28,769 nt of DNA, from contig JAEVZU010000203.1 of the NCBI GenBank assembly GCA_023392075.1, forward strand, positions 1 to 28,769. The letters are read 5' to 3'. A model generated the notes under the pieces. The model did not search any database, was not told the origin of the DNA, and saw only the letters and a program-made list of their open reading frames with translations. Shown here in pieces: positions 1-7,016 of this stretch. The DNA is from Bacillota bacterium. Lineage in GTDB: Bacteria > Bacillota > Clostridia > Acetivibrionales > DSM-1351. How positions within the stretch are numbered: the first letter of the stretch is position 1; every line of letters starts with the position of its first letter. The translations under genes were made by a program, and so were the position numbers.

Positions 1-238
1 TTTGCTTAATATTTAGAATAAAATACTCAATGTTATGTTAAGTCACTAAGAATTGGTAAAATCAGTGGATAAATATCTACTGATTGACTACAACTATATT
101 GTACTAGGGGGCAGTAGTGCCCCCTAGTGAAAAGATAATTTGCGTAGCATGGCAGAGTACTTGAGTGGACGCAAAGCGGATTTGCGAAGCAAATTTCTTA
201 CAGGGTATGCTGCTGCTCCAGTGTAGTTGTATGTACAT
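1..238. other. Non-coding leader region with several hairpins
   Basis: No convincing gene. The stretch holds at least three inverted repeats. ATCAGT/ACTGAT arms lie at about 61-84. A perfect 10-bp stem CTAGGGGGCA/TGCCCCCTAG with a 4-base loop lies at 104-127. GATTTGC-GAA-GCAAATT lies near 179-194. The 104-127 hairpin lacks a U-run on the plus strand, so it is not a textbook terminator for an upstream gene. The region looks like intergenic repeat DNA. I see no S-box, T-box or other riboswitch signature. Confidence 0.5.
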
Positions 239-267
239 TTGACTTTTTTATCCTAAAAGGGTATAAT
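239..267 (+). promoter_or_regulatory. Sigma-A promoter of cysK
   Basis: The -35 box TTGACT (239-244) and a consensus -10 box TATAAT (262-267) are separated by exactly 17 bases. Transcription would start near 274, giving a 5' leader of about 60 bases before the cysK start at 335. Confidence 0.8.
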
Positions 268-294
268 ACATAACATACTAAACTTATATGTATT
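265..294. promoter_or_regulatory. Inverted repeat overlapping the cysK transcription start
   Basis: AATACATA (265-272) and TATGTATT (287-294) are perfect 8-bp inverted arms with a 14-base spacer. They overlap the -10 box and expected start site. The position suits a repressor operator, but a short 5' mRNA hairpin is equally possible. It does not obviously match the CymR or other named consensus. Confidence 0.4.
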
Positions 295-334
295 ATATTA
301 AGCGATTTAATAATAATCAGGATCAGGAGGAAGT

Positions 335-1267
335 ATGCCACAGGTTTATAAGAGTTTGACCGAATTGATAGGAAACACCCCATTGCTTGAATTAACCAGA
401 TATAATCAGGCCAATTCACTTGGAGCCAGAGTTATCGGAAAGCTGGAGTACTATAATCCGCTGGGAAGCGTAAAGGACAGGATAGCTTTTGCTATGATCA
501 AAGATGCAGAGGACCGGGGTGTTATAAATAAGGATACGGTGATAATAGAGCCAACCAGCGGAAACACCGGCATAGGACTGGCATTTATAGCGGCAGCCAG
601 AGGTTACAGACTGATTATAACACTCCCTGAAAACTTCAGTGTGGAGCGAAGAAACCTTCTTAAAGCCCTGGGTGCGGAGCTGGTATTGACCTCCGGGCAG
701 GAAGGAATGCCCGGAGCGATAAAAAAAGCTCAGGAATTGGCGGCGTCAATACCGAACTCATTTATTCCATTGCAGTTTGATAATCCTGCAAATCCTGAAA
801 TACACAGAAAAACAACTGCTGAGGAAATATGGAAGGATACGGGCGGTGAAGTGGATATTCTGGTTGGAGGAGTAGGAACCGGCGGAACAATTACAGGTAC
901 GGGAGAAGCCTTAAAGAAAAAGAAATCTGAATTAAAGGTAATAGCAGTGGAGCCGTTTTCCTCACCCGTTTTATCGGGAGGTAAAAAAGGACCTCACAAA
1001 ATTCAGGGAATAGGAGCCGGTTTTGTGCCTGCCGTATATAATCCTGAAATTATAGATGAGATAATAACTGTAACCAACGAAGCTGCTTTCGAAACCTCCA
1101 GGAAGCTTGGAAAACTTGAAGGCCTGCTGGTTGGCATTTCCTCGGGAGCAGCAGTTTATGCGGCTTCAGAGCTTGCCAAAAGGCCGGACAATCAGGGTAA
1201 AACCATCGTTGTCATTTTACCCGATACAGGTGAAAGGTACCTGTCTGCAAACCTGTACGGAGAGTAG
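335..1267 (+). CDS. cysK: Cysteine synthase (O-acetylserine sulfhydrylase)
   Basis: This cytoplasmic PLP enzyme makes L-cysteine from O-acetylserine and sulfide. The 310-aa length is normal for CysK. The PLP-binding lysine is K47 in NPLGSVKDR; the substrate loop TSGNTG is at 74-79; the glycine-rich phosphate-binding loop GGVGTGGTITGTG is near 178-190. The N-terminal LTELIGNTPLLEL is typical of the family. The ATG is preceded by AGGAGG with good spacing (CAGGAGGAAGT-ATG). The gene is single, driven by its own promoter (239-267), and convergent with an NMT1/SsuABC-type importer. That pairing suggests a shared sulfur theme but does not prove one. CysM or a beta-replacing paralogue is the only real alternative. 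Confidence 0.95.
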   Translation: MPQVYKSLTELIGNTPLLELTRYNQANSLGARVIGKLEYYNPLGSVKDRIAFAMIKDAEDRGVINKDTVIIEPTSGNTGIGLAFIAAARGYRLIITLPENFSVERRNLLKALGAELVLTSGQEGMPGAIKKAQELAASIPNSFIPLQFDNPANPEIHRKTTAEEIWKDTGGEVDILVGGVGTGGTITGTGEALKKKKSELKVIAVEPFSSPVLSGGKKGPHKIQGIGAGFVPAVYNPEIIDEIITVTNEAAFETSRKLGKLEGLLVGISSGAAVYAASELAKRPDNQGKTIVVILPDTGERYLSANLYGE

Positions 1268-1293
1268 CCTGTTTCTCTGGCAAGAGAAACAGG
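1268..1293 (+). terminator. Hairpin directly after cysK
   Basis: CCTGTTTCTCT-GGCA-AGAGAAACAGG is a perfect 11-bp stem starting immediately after the cysK stop. No U-run follows (TACGATGATA), so it is at best an imperfect intrinsic terminator or a 3'-end stabiliser. Confidence 0.5.
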
Positions 1294-1308
1294 TACGATG
1301 ATACATAA

Positions 1309-1362
1309 AAAATAAAAATATCCTCCCCGGCAGCAATTATTCCAGTTACTGCCGGGGAGGAT
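1309..1362 (-). terminator. Strong terminator at the end of the NMT1-type ABC operon
   Basis: ATCCTCCCCGGCAG (1320-1333) and CTGCCGGGGAGGAT (1349-1362) form a perfect 14-bp GC-rich stem. Read on the minus strand the hairpin is followed by ATTTTTATTTTTTATG, a classical U-rich tail. It ends the 4005-to-1368 operon and would also block transcription arriving from cysK. Confidence 0.85.
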
Positions 1363-1367
1363 CGGTA

Positions 1368-2369
1368 TTACTTTTGGCTGTCCTTCATTGCCTTTTCCGC
1401 ATAGGTATTATCAACAACTTTGTCATAAGGTGCTTTTTGCTTCAATTGTCCTGCCTCATCCATAACGGTCTGCAGCAGTTCAAAGGAGGATTCCTTCATA
1501 ACCGGGTCTTTGGACCAGGCATCTATATCCTTATATCTCTTTGCCACTGTCTCCAGTATTGCGGTATCGGTATCGGGGAACGAGGGCTTTATTGTTTCGG
1601 CTATCTCTTTCGGTGAATGGGAATCAACCCACTGCTGCCCCCTGTATATAGCTTCGGTGAATTTTTGAACCGTATCCCTGTTTTTTTCTATGTAGCTCTT
1701 TTTGGCAAAGTATGCAGTATAGGGGATTTCACCGCTTTCCTGGCCCACTGAAGCCAGAATATAACCCCTTCCTTCTTTTTCAAGCATGGAGGCTGTGGGT
1801 TCAAATAGTGTTACATAGTCGCCCTTGCCGCCAGTGAAGGCTCCGGCCATCAATGCAAACTGTATGCTGGTATCAACCTCCACATCTTTTCCCGGGACTA
1901 GCCCGTTTTTGTTGAGGACATATTCCACCGTCATTTCGGGTACGCCGCCCTTACGACCGCCGATTACATTCTTTCCCTTCAGATTGCTCCATTTAAAACC
2001 GCCATCGGGATTTCTTCCTACCAGGAAGGAGCCGTCCCTTTTTGTTAATTGTGCAAAGACCACAGCGTAATCTTCCTTGCCTTCATTATAGACGTATATG
2101 CTTGCTTCGGGGCCTGCCAGGCCGATATGGCACTGGCCCGACAAAATTGCTGTCATGACCTTGTCAGCTCCCTGACCGTTCTGTAATTCCACATCAAGAC
2201 CAACGTCATTGAAAAAGCCTTTGTTGATTGCAATGTATTGAGGTGCATAAAAGACTGAATGAGTCACTTCGCTTAATACTATTTTTGTCTTCTGTTCGTC
2301 AGCTCCGCATGCGCACAATATAAACGCTGTGCATAAAAGAACTGCCATAATCAGGCATAACTTTCTCAC
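1368..2369 (-). CDS. NMT1/SsuA-type ABC transporter substrate-binding lipoprotein
   Basis: This is a membrane-anchored solute receptor of the NMT1/THI5-like family, the class that binds aliphatic sulfonates, taurine, thiamine-pyrimidine precursors and related small molecules. A signal peptide ends in the lipobox LCAC (Cys21 from the chosen start). The mature protein has the family pattern YAPQYIAINKGFF near the N-terminus followed by an LSGQCHIGLAGPE segment. I place the start at the GTG at 2369 because GGAGG lies five bases upstream. A TTG at 2381 would place the Shine-Dalgarno inside the coding sequence. The product is 333 aa. It is the last gene of the ATPase-permease-SBP operon. The ligand cannot be read from sequence; nearby cysK weakly favours a sulfur compound. 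Confidence 0.85.
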   Translation of the reverse strand: MRKLCLIMAVLLCTAFILCACGADEQKTKIVLSEVTHSVFYAPQYIAINKGFFNDVGLDVELQNGQGADKVMTAILSGQCHIGLAGPEASIYVYNEGKEDYAVVFAQLTKRDGSFLVGRNPDGGFKWSNLKGKNVIGGRKGGVPEMTVEYVLNKNGLVPGKDVEVDTSIQFALMAGAFTGGKGDYVTLFEPTASMLEKEGRGYILASVGQESGEIPYTAYFAKKSYIEKNRDTVQKFTEAIYRGQQWVDSHSPKEIAETIKPSFPDTDTAILETVAKRYKDIDAWSKDPVMKESSFELLQTVMDEAGQLKQKAPYDKVVDNTYAEKAMKDSQK

Positions 2370-2384
2370 ACTGACCTCCAATCT

Positions 2385-2403
2385 GCATGCCTTTGGGGCA
2401 TGC
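2385..2403 (-). other. Intra-operon hairpin between permease and SBP genes
   Basis: GCATGCC (2385-2391) and GGCATGC (2397-2403) form a perfect 7-bp stem with a 5-base loop, just upstream of the SBP ribosome binding site. There is no U-run. It may protect the 3' SBP message from decay or modulate its translation. Confidence 0.4.
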
Positions 2404-2429
2404 TTCCACCGGGTGATATTACTGTTACT

Positions 2430-3245
2430 TTATATATGACTCTTTACAAAAAGCTGCTGAAGGAGAACTACGGCTTTATACATTATTCCCGCTGCAATAC
2501 AGAGTATTATTACACTGGCCATGACCAGATCCAGCTGAAAAACCTGCCCGCCGTAAACGATAAGGTAACCCAGACCTGATTTTGACACCAGAAATTCACC
2601 GACAATAACTCCTACCCATGAAAGCCCCACATTAATCTTAAGCGAATTGATTATGACGGGCAGGTTGGCCGGTAAAACAACTTTTGTAAAGATTTGAAGC
2701 CTTCCTGCACCAAAAGTTTTTACAAGCTTTATCTGTTCTTCATCGGTTGCCAGGAAGCCGTTCAGCACTTCAAGGATGGATACTATTAAAGAGATTGCCA
2801 GGGCTATTACAATGATTGATGTGGTTCCTGCACCAAACCATACAATAAATATAGGACCAAGTGCTATTTTGGGCAGACTGTTCAAAATGACCAGGTAGGG
2901 TTCCAGAACCTTTGACAGAAACTCAGACCACCACAGAATGACAGCTATAACGGTTCCCAATACGGTTCCTGAAATAAAGCCTACAATCGTTTCAAAACAG
3001 GTAACACCTATGTGCTGAAAAAGTTGTCCTTCATTGTACAATCTTATAATTGTATTAACAATCCTGGATGGCTGGCTTGTTATAAAAGGATCTATTATTT
3101 TCAGACGGGCGCAAATTTCCCACTGGGCTATAAAAACAATCAAAATCATTATTTGTGTAAGGCTGATTAAAAATTTTTTTCTTTTGCGGGTTAATAAGTA
3201 TTGGATTCTTTCCTTAGAAGGATTAATTTCAATATGTTTAGACAT
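2430..3245 (-). CDS. NMT1/SsuC-type ABC transporter permease
   Basis: This is the integral membrane subunit of the importer encoded by its neighbours (BPD_transp_1 fold). The 271-aa protein has about six hydrophobic segments. Its EAA-type loop contacts the ATPase and contains KTFGAGRLQIFTKVVLPA with the conserved glycine, followed by NVGLSWVGVIVGEF, characteristic of the sulfonate/nitrate/taurine permease branch. The start is set at the ATG at 3245, preceded by AAGGAG ten bases upstream. A longer in-frame reading to 3329 would run far into the ATPase gene. With this start the two genes overlap by 8 bp (3238-3245), implying translational coupling. Confidence 0.88.
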   Translation of the reverse strand: MSKHIEINPSKERIQYLLTRKRKKFLISLTQIMILIVFIAQWEICARLKIIDPFITSQPSRIVNTIIRLYNEGQLFQHIGVTCFETIVGFISGTVLGTVIAVILWWSEFLSKVLEPYLVILNSLPKIALGPIFIVWFGAGTTSIIVIALAISLIVSILEVLNGFLATDEEQIKLVKTFGAGRLQIFTKVVLPANLPVIINSLKINVGLSWVGVIVGEFLVSKSGLGYLIVYGGQVFQLDLVMASVIILCIAAGIMYKAVVLLQQLFVKSHI

Positions 3246-4005
3246 GTACATCCAGCTCCTTCCATATGGTGTTGAAATAGTGCCTGAATTCCGGAGCTTC
3301 TCTGCTGCAAAAAGGAGTCCTTTTTTCACAGGTCAGTTTGATCTCATGTATGCTCTTTATTGTTGCCGGCCTGCTGGATAAAACAATTACGCGGTCAGCC
3401 ATGCTGATACTTTCGGCAATATCGTGGGTCACAAGAATGGCGGTTTTGTTTTCCTTTTTGATGATAGAATAAATATCATCCGCTACTGCAAGTCTTGTTT
3501 GATAATCCAGAGCGGAAAAAGCTTCGTCCAGGAGAAGGATTTCAGGTTTCAGAGCCAGCGTTCTTATAAGAGCCGCCCTCTGCCTCATGCCTCCCGAGAG
3601 CTGGGAAGGATACTTGTTTCTAAATTCGTATAAACCATAGGTTTTCAACAGATTATTAACGTACTCCATATTATCATTTGTTTTTGTTTTCCGTATTTCA
3701 AGGCCCAGCATAACATTCTGAAGAATTGTCCTCCATTCAAAGAGGTAATCCTTCTGCAGCATGTAGCCGACTTTCTCACAGGTACCTGATATTTCTTTTC
3801 CGTTTATGGCGATACTGCCGGCTGAGGGCTTCAAAAGCCCGGCAATTATGGATAACAAGGTGGATTTTCCGCATCCGCTTGGTCCCACAATACAAATAAA
3901 TTCACCCTTTACTATCTGAAGATTAACATTGGTGATGGCAGGTATTTCGCCATTTGGTGACTGATAGTTCATAACGACATTATTAATTTCAACTATGTAA
4001 GACAA
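3238..4005 (-). CDS. NMT1/SsuB-type ABC transporter ATP-binding protein
   Basis: This is the energising ATPase of the importer. Walker A is GPSGCGKST (residues 41-49). A Q-loop region reads MLQKDYLFEWRT, where the LFEWRT stretch resembles the LLPWRT segment typical of nitrate/sulfonate/taurine ATPases. The ABC signature is LSGGMRQRAALIRTLA, Walker B is ILLLDEAFSALD, and an H-loop His lies in VTHDIAES. The 255-aa length is normal. The start codon is TTG at 4005 with AGGAG about ten bases upstream; a nearby ATG is out of frame. It is the first gene of a three-gene minus-strand operon. I found no TPP, FMN or SAM riboswitch signature upstream. Confidence 0.9.
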   Translation of the reverse strand: MSYIVEINNVVMNYQSPNGEIPAITNVNLQIVKGEFICIVGPSGCGKSTLLSIIAGLLKPSAGSIAINGKEISGTCEKVGYMLQKDYLFEWRTILQNVMLGLEIRKTKTNDNMEYVNNLLKTYGLYEFRNKYPSQLSGGMRQRAALIRTLALKPEILLLDEAFSALDYQTRLAVADDIYSIIKKENKTAILVTHDIAESISMADRVIVLSSRPATIKSIHEIKLTCEKRTPFCSREAPEFRHYFNTIWKELDVHV

Positions 4006-4189
4006 CGTATAACATCTCCTGCCACGAATTGAACGCTAAATTATTTCTAATATAGTATATAAATCGGGGGCGGATTTGGTTAAAGCTTTTGGATTTGTTT
4101 TTGAGAATATGAGGAATATGAGGATATAAAGAGAGGACTTGATTTTGCTTTACCTGTGTAATTTTTTTATATCAACTGGTAACTTCCGT

Positions 4190-4381
4190 ACTAACTTCAT
4201 GAAATTACGGTAAATTGTATCGCCTCATCTAAAGCGGTTTTGCCGTCGCTCAAACTCGACATCCTGTCTCGATTTGAAGCTCAAAGCAACGTCCTGTTGC
4301 TTTGCCGGTAAAACCACTTTACCTTCGGCGGCAATTTACCGCAATTGTTTTTAACCGTGCATCTTATTTTATGAAGTTGTA
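4190..4381. repeat. Palindromic repeat element 1 (MITE/REP-like, about 190 bp)
   Basis: The ends are inverted: ACTAACTTCATGAAAT (4190-4205) on the left, and on the right (4357-4381) the reverse complement of ACAACTTCATAAAAT followed by AAGATGCAC. Inside these are second-level inverted arms, ACGGTAAATTG (about 4207-4217) and CAATTTACCGC (about 4332-4342). A core at 4248-4304 carries two hairpins, one being the perfect stem CAAAGCAAC-GTCCT-GTTGCTTTG (4282-4304). No open reading frame for a transposase is present. Confidence 0.65.
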
Positions 4382-4449
4382 CTCGCGTACCATTTGATTT
4401 TGATTAAATCTACTGTAAAGCAAAACAAAATTTCAATCAGCAAAACAGG

Positions 4450-4528
4450 TTAACTTCATAAAATAAGGACGCACCCAAAACAATAACGAAAAATGTTTTA
4501 ATTGTGCATCCTATTTCATGAAGTTGTC
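4450..4528. repeat. Palindromic repeat element 2 (compact, about 79 bp)
   Basis: The left arm at 4452-4474 (AACTTCATAAAATAAGGACG and on) is inverted relative to the right arm at 4504-4528, whose reverse complement reads GACAACTTCATGAAATAGGA and continues TGCAC. That right arm matches the arm at 16711-16735 in 24 of 25 bases. The element starts two bases before the PQ-loop gene's stop codon, so on the minus strand its hairpin could also act as that operon's 3' end. Confidence 0.7.
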
Positions 4529-4529
4529 A

Positions 4530-4814
4530 CTAGCGTACCATTTGATGTGCGTCCGCTTTTTTCTCCAGGCCCTTGTTGCGGTAGTATAAAACTATATCGG
4601 CGGAAACCATCAGTAAATTAATAATATACAATACCATTACAATATCTCTGCTGTACAATATCTTATGGACTATACCCGCCAGATAACCAAAAATAACTAT
4701 GTAAAGAAACAGTACACTTTTTCCTTTTGTACTTTTGGAGGTATAGGATTTAAAAATCTGTGTGGGCCATGCCGCACCGAAACTCAGCAGCATAAGTGCT
4801 TCAAATATGCTCAT
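4530..4814 (-). CDS. PQ-loop / SemiSWEET-like small membrane protein
   Basis: This 94-aa protein has about three membrane-spanning segments, the size of a bacterial SemiSWEET half-transporter. The motif WPTQIFKSYTSKSTKGKSVLF (residues 16 to 36) is the PQ-loop signature, with Thr instead of the more usual Pro before Gln19. It is followed by FGYLAGIVHKIL. SemiSWEETs work as dimers moving sugars across the membrane; other PQ-loop proteins have unrelated cargo, so the substrate is open. The start is the ATG at 4814 preceded by GGGAGG; longer upstream readings lack a ribosome site. The last codons (HQMVR) and the stop lie in sequence that is repeated next to repeat element 1 at about 4384-4398. 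Probably the third gene of the 6890-to-4530 minus-strand cluster. Confidence 0.75.
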   Translation of the reverse strand: MSIFEALMLLSFGAAWPTQIFKSYTSKSTKGKSVLFLYIVIFGYLAGIVHKILYSRDIVMVLYIINLLMVSADIVLYYRNKGLEKKADAHQMVR

Positions 4815-4904
4815 GTTATTATCCTCCCGGTATATATTCAGCTGCAAAATTCTGTAATATTGCAACTCATTAATTATACACCTTTTAGGAACAGATACAT
4901 CAAT

Positions 4905-5804
4905 TTACGGACAAAATTTTTTAAAAAACCTTTCGGAGGATACGCCATGGGGACGGTTTTTACGCTTGAGACCAAACAAGACATCTCCCTTGTCCTTATT
5001 TATTAAATTGACACCCTCAAGACAGGATAGAGAGGCTCTAAAGCCCAATTCTTTAAGGATTTCTTTTGATTCCTTGCTTATTGCACCATATGGATAAGTG
5101 AATGTATTTGGTGTAATACCGCAGGTTTCGGTCAATTTGTTTTGGAGTTTCATAATATCTGCAGTGAGCATATTCCTGTAACTCTCCAGGGATTCTCCCT
5201 TTTTCCGTTTTGTTCCGTTTCTTTTATTAATGGAATGGAGGCTGTAGGAATGGTTTTGTATTTCAAAATAACCTGAATCATTCATTGCTTTTATCTGGTC
5301 CCAGGACGCGTGAGCATAGGCAGGATCGCTGGTGGGATATGGGAAGGTGGAAAAGGTTTCTGTATAAGAGCCTATAATGGAAATTACCGCCTTCATATTA
5401 TATTTCTTTAATACGGGCTGACCGTATAAATAATTATTCAGATTTCCGTCATCAAAGGTAACAATAACCGGTTTGAGAGGGATATCCTCCCCCTTGTAAA
5501 CGTAATTTATAAGGTCTGTCATGGTTATTGCATTGTAATTATGGCTTTTTAAATAATTCAAATCATTATCAAATTCGTCGGGTGTAATGACATATTTTCC
5601 AAATTCATTTGAACGTTTCATTATACTGTGATACATAATAATAGGTACCGCAATACCATCCTCGGTGATTTGGCCTCCTTCAACATCAGTAAAGGCATTT
5701 GTTGCCGAAGACAGAATCAGAATGGAACAAATGGCCAGAGTAAAAGAGGCCGTAATAATAAGTGAAATATACCTGGTTAGTCTATTATTTGAGAAAAACT
5801 TCAT
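4905..5804 (-). CDS. Membrane-anchored polysaccharide deacetylase (NodB/CE4)
   Basis: This is a carbohydrate-esterase family 4 protein that removes N-acetyl groups from peptidoglycan or a related glycan outside the membrane. It has an N-terminal hydrophobic segment (residues about 12-34) acting as signal-anchor, then MYHSI. The metal/catalytic motif TFDDG is at 116-120, the zinc-binding HSYSLH is at 185-190 (H185, H190), and the third motif FTYPYG is at 235-240. Length is 299 aa. I chose the ATG at 5804, with GAGGTG about seven bases upstream, over a GTG at 5813 that falls inside that site. It follows the M23 peptidase gene by 27 bases, so the two are very likely co-transcribed. Confidence 0.87.
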   Translation of the reverse strand: MKFFSNNRLTRYISLIITASFTLAICSILILSSATNAFTDVEGGQITEDGIAVPIIMYHSIMKRSNEFGKYVITPDEFDNDLNYLKSHNYNAITMTDLINYVYKGEDIPLKPVIVTFDDGNLNNYLYGQPVLKKYNMKAVISIIGSYTETFSTFPYPTSDPAYAHASWDQIKAMNDSGYFEIQNHSYSLHSINKRNGTKRKKGESLESYRNMLTADIMKLQNKLTETCGITPNTFTYPYGAISKESKEILKELGFRASLSCLEGVNLINKDKGDVLFGLKRKNRPHGVSSERFFKKFCP

Positions 5805-5831
5805 CAATAACACCTCATAGCCCTTAAATTA

Positions 5832-6890
5832 TTAAAAATCGTAGCCGCTGTTCTGTTCCATGATGTCATAAACCCTGTAATAGTCACGTGTCTCTTCATC
5901 CTTCACAACAGCAGAGCGGTTTTTTTGAAGCAGATTCACAATCTCATAAACGTTGATCCATAACTCGTTTACACATTCCTTCTGGGATTCGTCAAAAATG
6001 ATCTGCATTCCGAAATGGAGGTGGGGAGTAGTTATATTATTTACATTCTCTCTGGTGCTGTAACCTGTCATACCCAGGTAACCGATGACCTCCCCTGCTT
6101 TGACTACTTTTCCCTCATAGAGGTCCGAATGGAAGGGCCTATCCTTTCTCAAATGGGCGTAATAATAATATCTCTTTTGGTCAAAGCTTCTGATACCGAT
6201 TCTCCAGCCGCCGTACATATTCCAGCCCATAACTTCCACAATACCTGATTCAACTGACATAATAGGAGTTCCAATTGAACCCATGAGGTCATTACCCAGG
6301 TGTTTTCTGGCATAGCCGAAGCTGCGGCCGTTACCGAAATCATCATAATGGCTGAAACTATAACCTCTGGCAATTGGTGAAAATACTTTCAACCCGTATT
6401 TTTTTTCCCATTTTAAATCACTGCCGTTGTCAGGATCCTTGACCTGAATTTCATACTCTCCTACAAAGTTTCCAAGGATTGCGTCATAGGCTTCATGGTA
6501 GTAATTATAATATTTCATATTTTCGGTCAATTGCTCCATTGTCTGTCCCTTATTAAGTTTTGCAACCAGTTCATCCATATCTTTTGACTTGTATTTCTTA
6601 AAATTTCCTCCGTACTTGGTTCCCAGATACGCAAGCAACTCTACCCAGTTGAGCTGTACCTCCTTGTTATGGGATTTCACATCCAGAGTGAGAGCCTTTT
6701 CCATAGCTTCGTAGCAGGCGTTGAATTCCACCCATTTAATGAATTTCTTTTGACCGGCCGAATCTGTCGCTACAGAAAAAACCTGGCTGCTGTCGTTATA
6801 AATTACCAGAGTGGAAGTAGCAAGGATTGCAATTATCAACACAAAGGCAATCAAAATTTTATATATATTTCTATTCGGAAAACTATCCAA
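5832..6890 (-). CDS. Membrane-anchored M23 family metallopeptidase
   Basis: This is a LytM-type zinc endopeptidase expected to cut peptidoglycan cross-links. A membrane anchor lies at about residues 9-31, followed by an uncharacterised helical region (40-145) and the peptidase M23 domain (about 190-300). Zinc ligands are H197 and D201 (HLGND) and H292; catalytic histidines H246 (YYAHL) and H290 (HLH motif at 290-292) are all present, so the enzyme should be active. Length is 352 aa. The start is TTG at 6890 with AAAGGTGG upstream. It is the first gene of a cluster with the deacetylase. A sporulation or cell-wall-remodelling role is inferred from the pairing; a sigma-E-like promoter at 6940-6968 would fit. 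Confidence 0.85.
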   Translation of the reverse strand: MDSFPNRNIYKILIAFVLIIAILATSTLVIYNDSSQVFSVATDSAGQKKFIKWVEFNACYEAMEKALTLDVKSHNKEVQLNWVELLAYLGTKYGGNFKKYKSKDMDELVAKLNKGQTMEQLTENMKYYNYYHEAYDAILGNFVGEYEIQVKDPDNGSDLKWEKKYGLKVFSPIARGYSFSHYDDFGNGRSFGYARKHLGNDLMGSIGTPIMSVESGIVEVMGWNMYGGWRIGIRSFDQKRYYYYAHLRKDRPFHSDLYEGKVVKAGEVIGYLGMTGYSTRENVNNITTPHLHFGMQIIFDESQKECVNELWINVYEIVNLLQKNRSAVVKDEETRDYYRVYDIMEQNSGYDF

Positions 6891-6939
6891 TTCAGGGCCA
6901 CCTTTCCAATGTAAATGTAATTGAAATTAACTACTATAA

Positions 6940-6968
6940 AATTTATGCTATTTTATCAAAACATATCC
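6940..6968 (-). promoter_or_regulatory. Possible sigma-E-like promoter of the M23-deacetylase operon
   Basis: Read on the minus strand, GGATATG, 14 bases and CATAAATT lie about 50-78 bases upstream of the M23 start. The -10 differs from the sporulation sigma-E consensus (CATACAnT) at one position, while the -35 is a partial match. In AT-rich DNA such matches occur by chance, so this is a tentative call. Confidence 0.3.
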
Positions 6969-7016
6969 TTGTTGGCGATAAAAAGTCACCTGTTATTTTT
7001 TTCAATAAATTAGTGA

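Larger units (their letters stand above)
4006..4529. other. 524-base gene-free region filled by palindromic repeats
   Basis: No coding sequence is supported. Bases 4006-4189 hold the AT-rich upstream region of the ABC operon, where no promoter matches a consensus well. The rest (4190-4528) is occupied by two palindromic elements described separately. Confidence 0.6.

Noticed and set aside
198..419. Minus-strand reading frame across the cysK promoter
   Set aside because: It covers the promoter and first codons of cysK on the opposite strand and has no ribosome site or domain.
4006..4190. TPP, SAM or FMN riboswitch upstream of the NMT1-type importer
   Set aside because: No CUGAGA-type TPP core, S-box or RFN motif was found on the minus strand in this interval.
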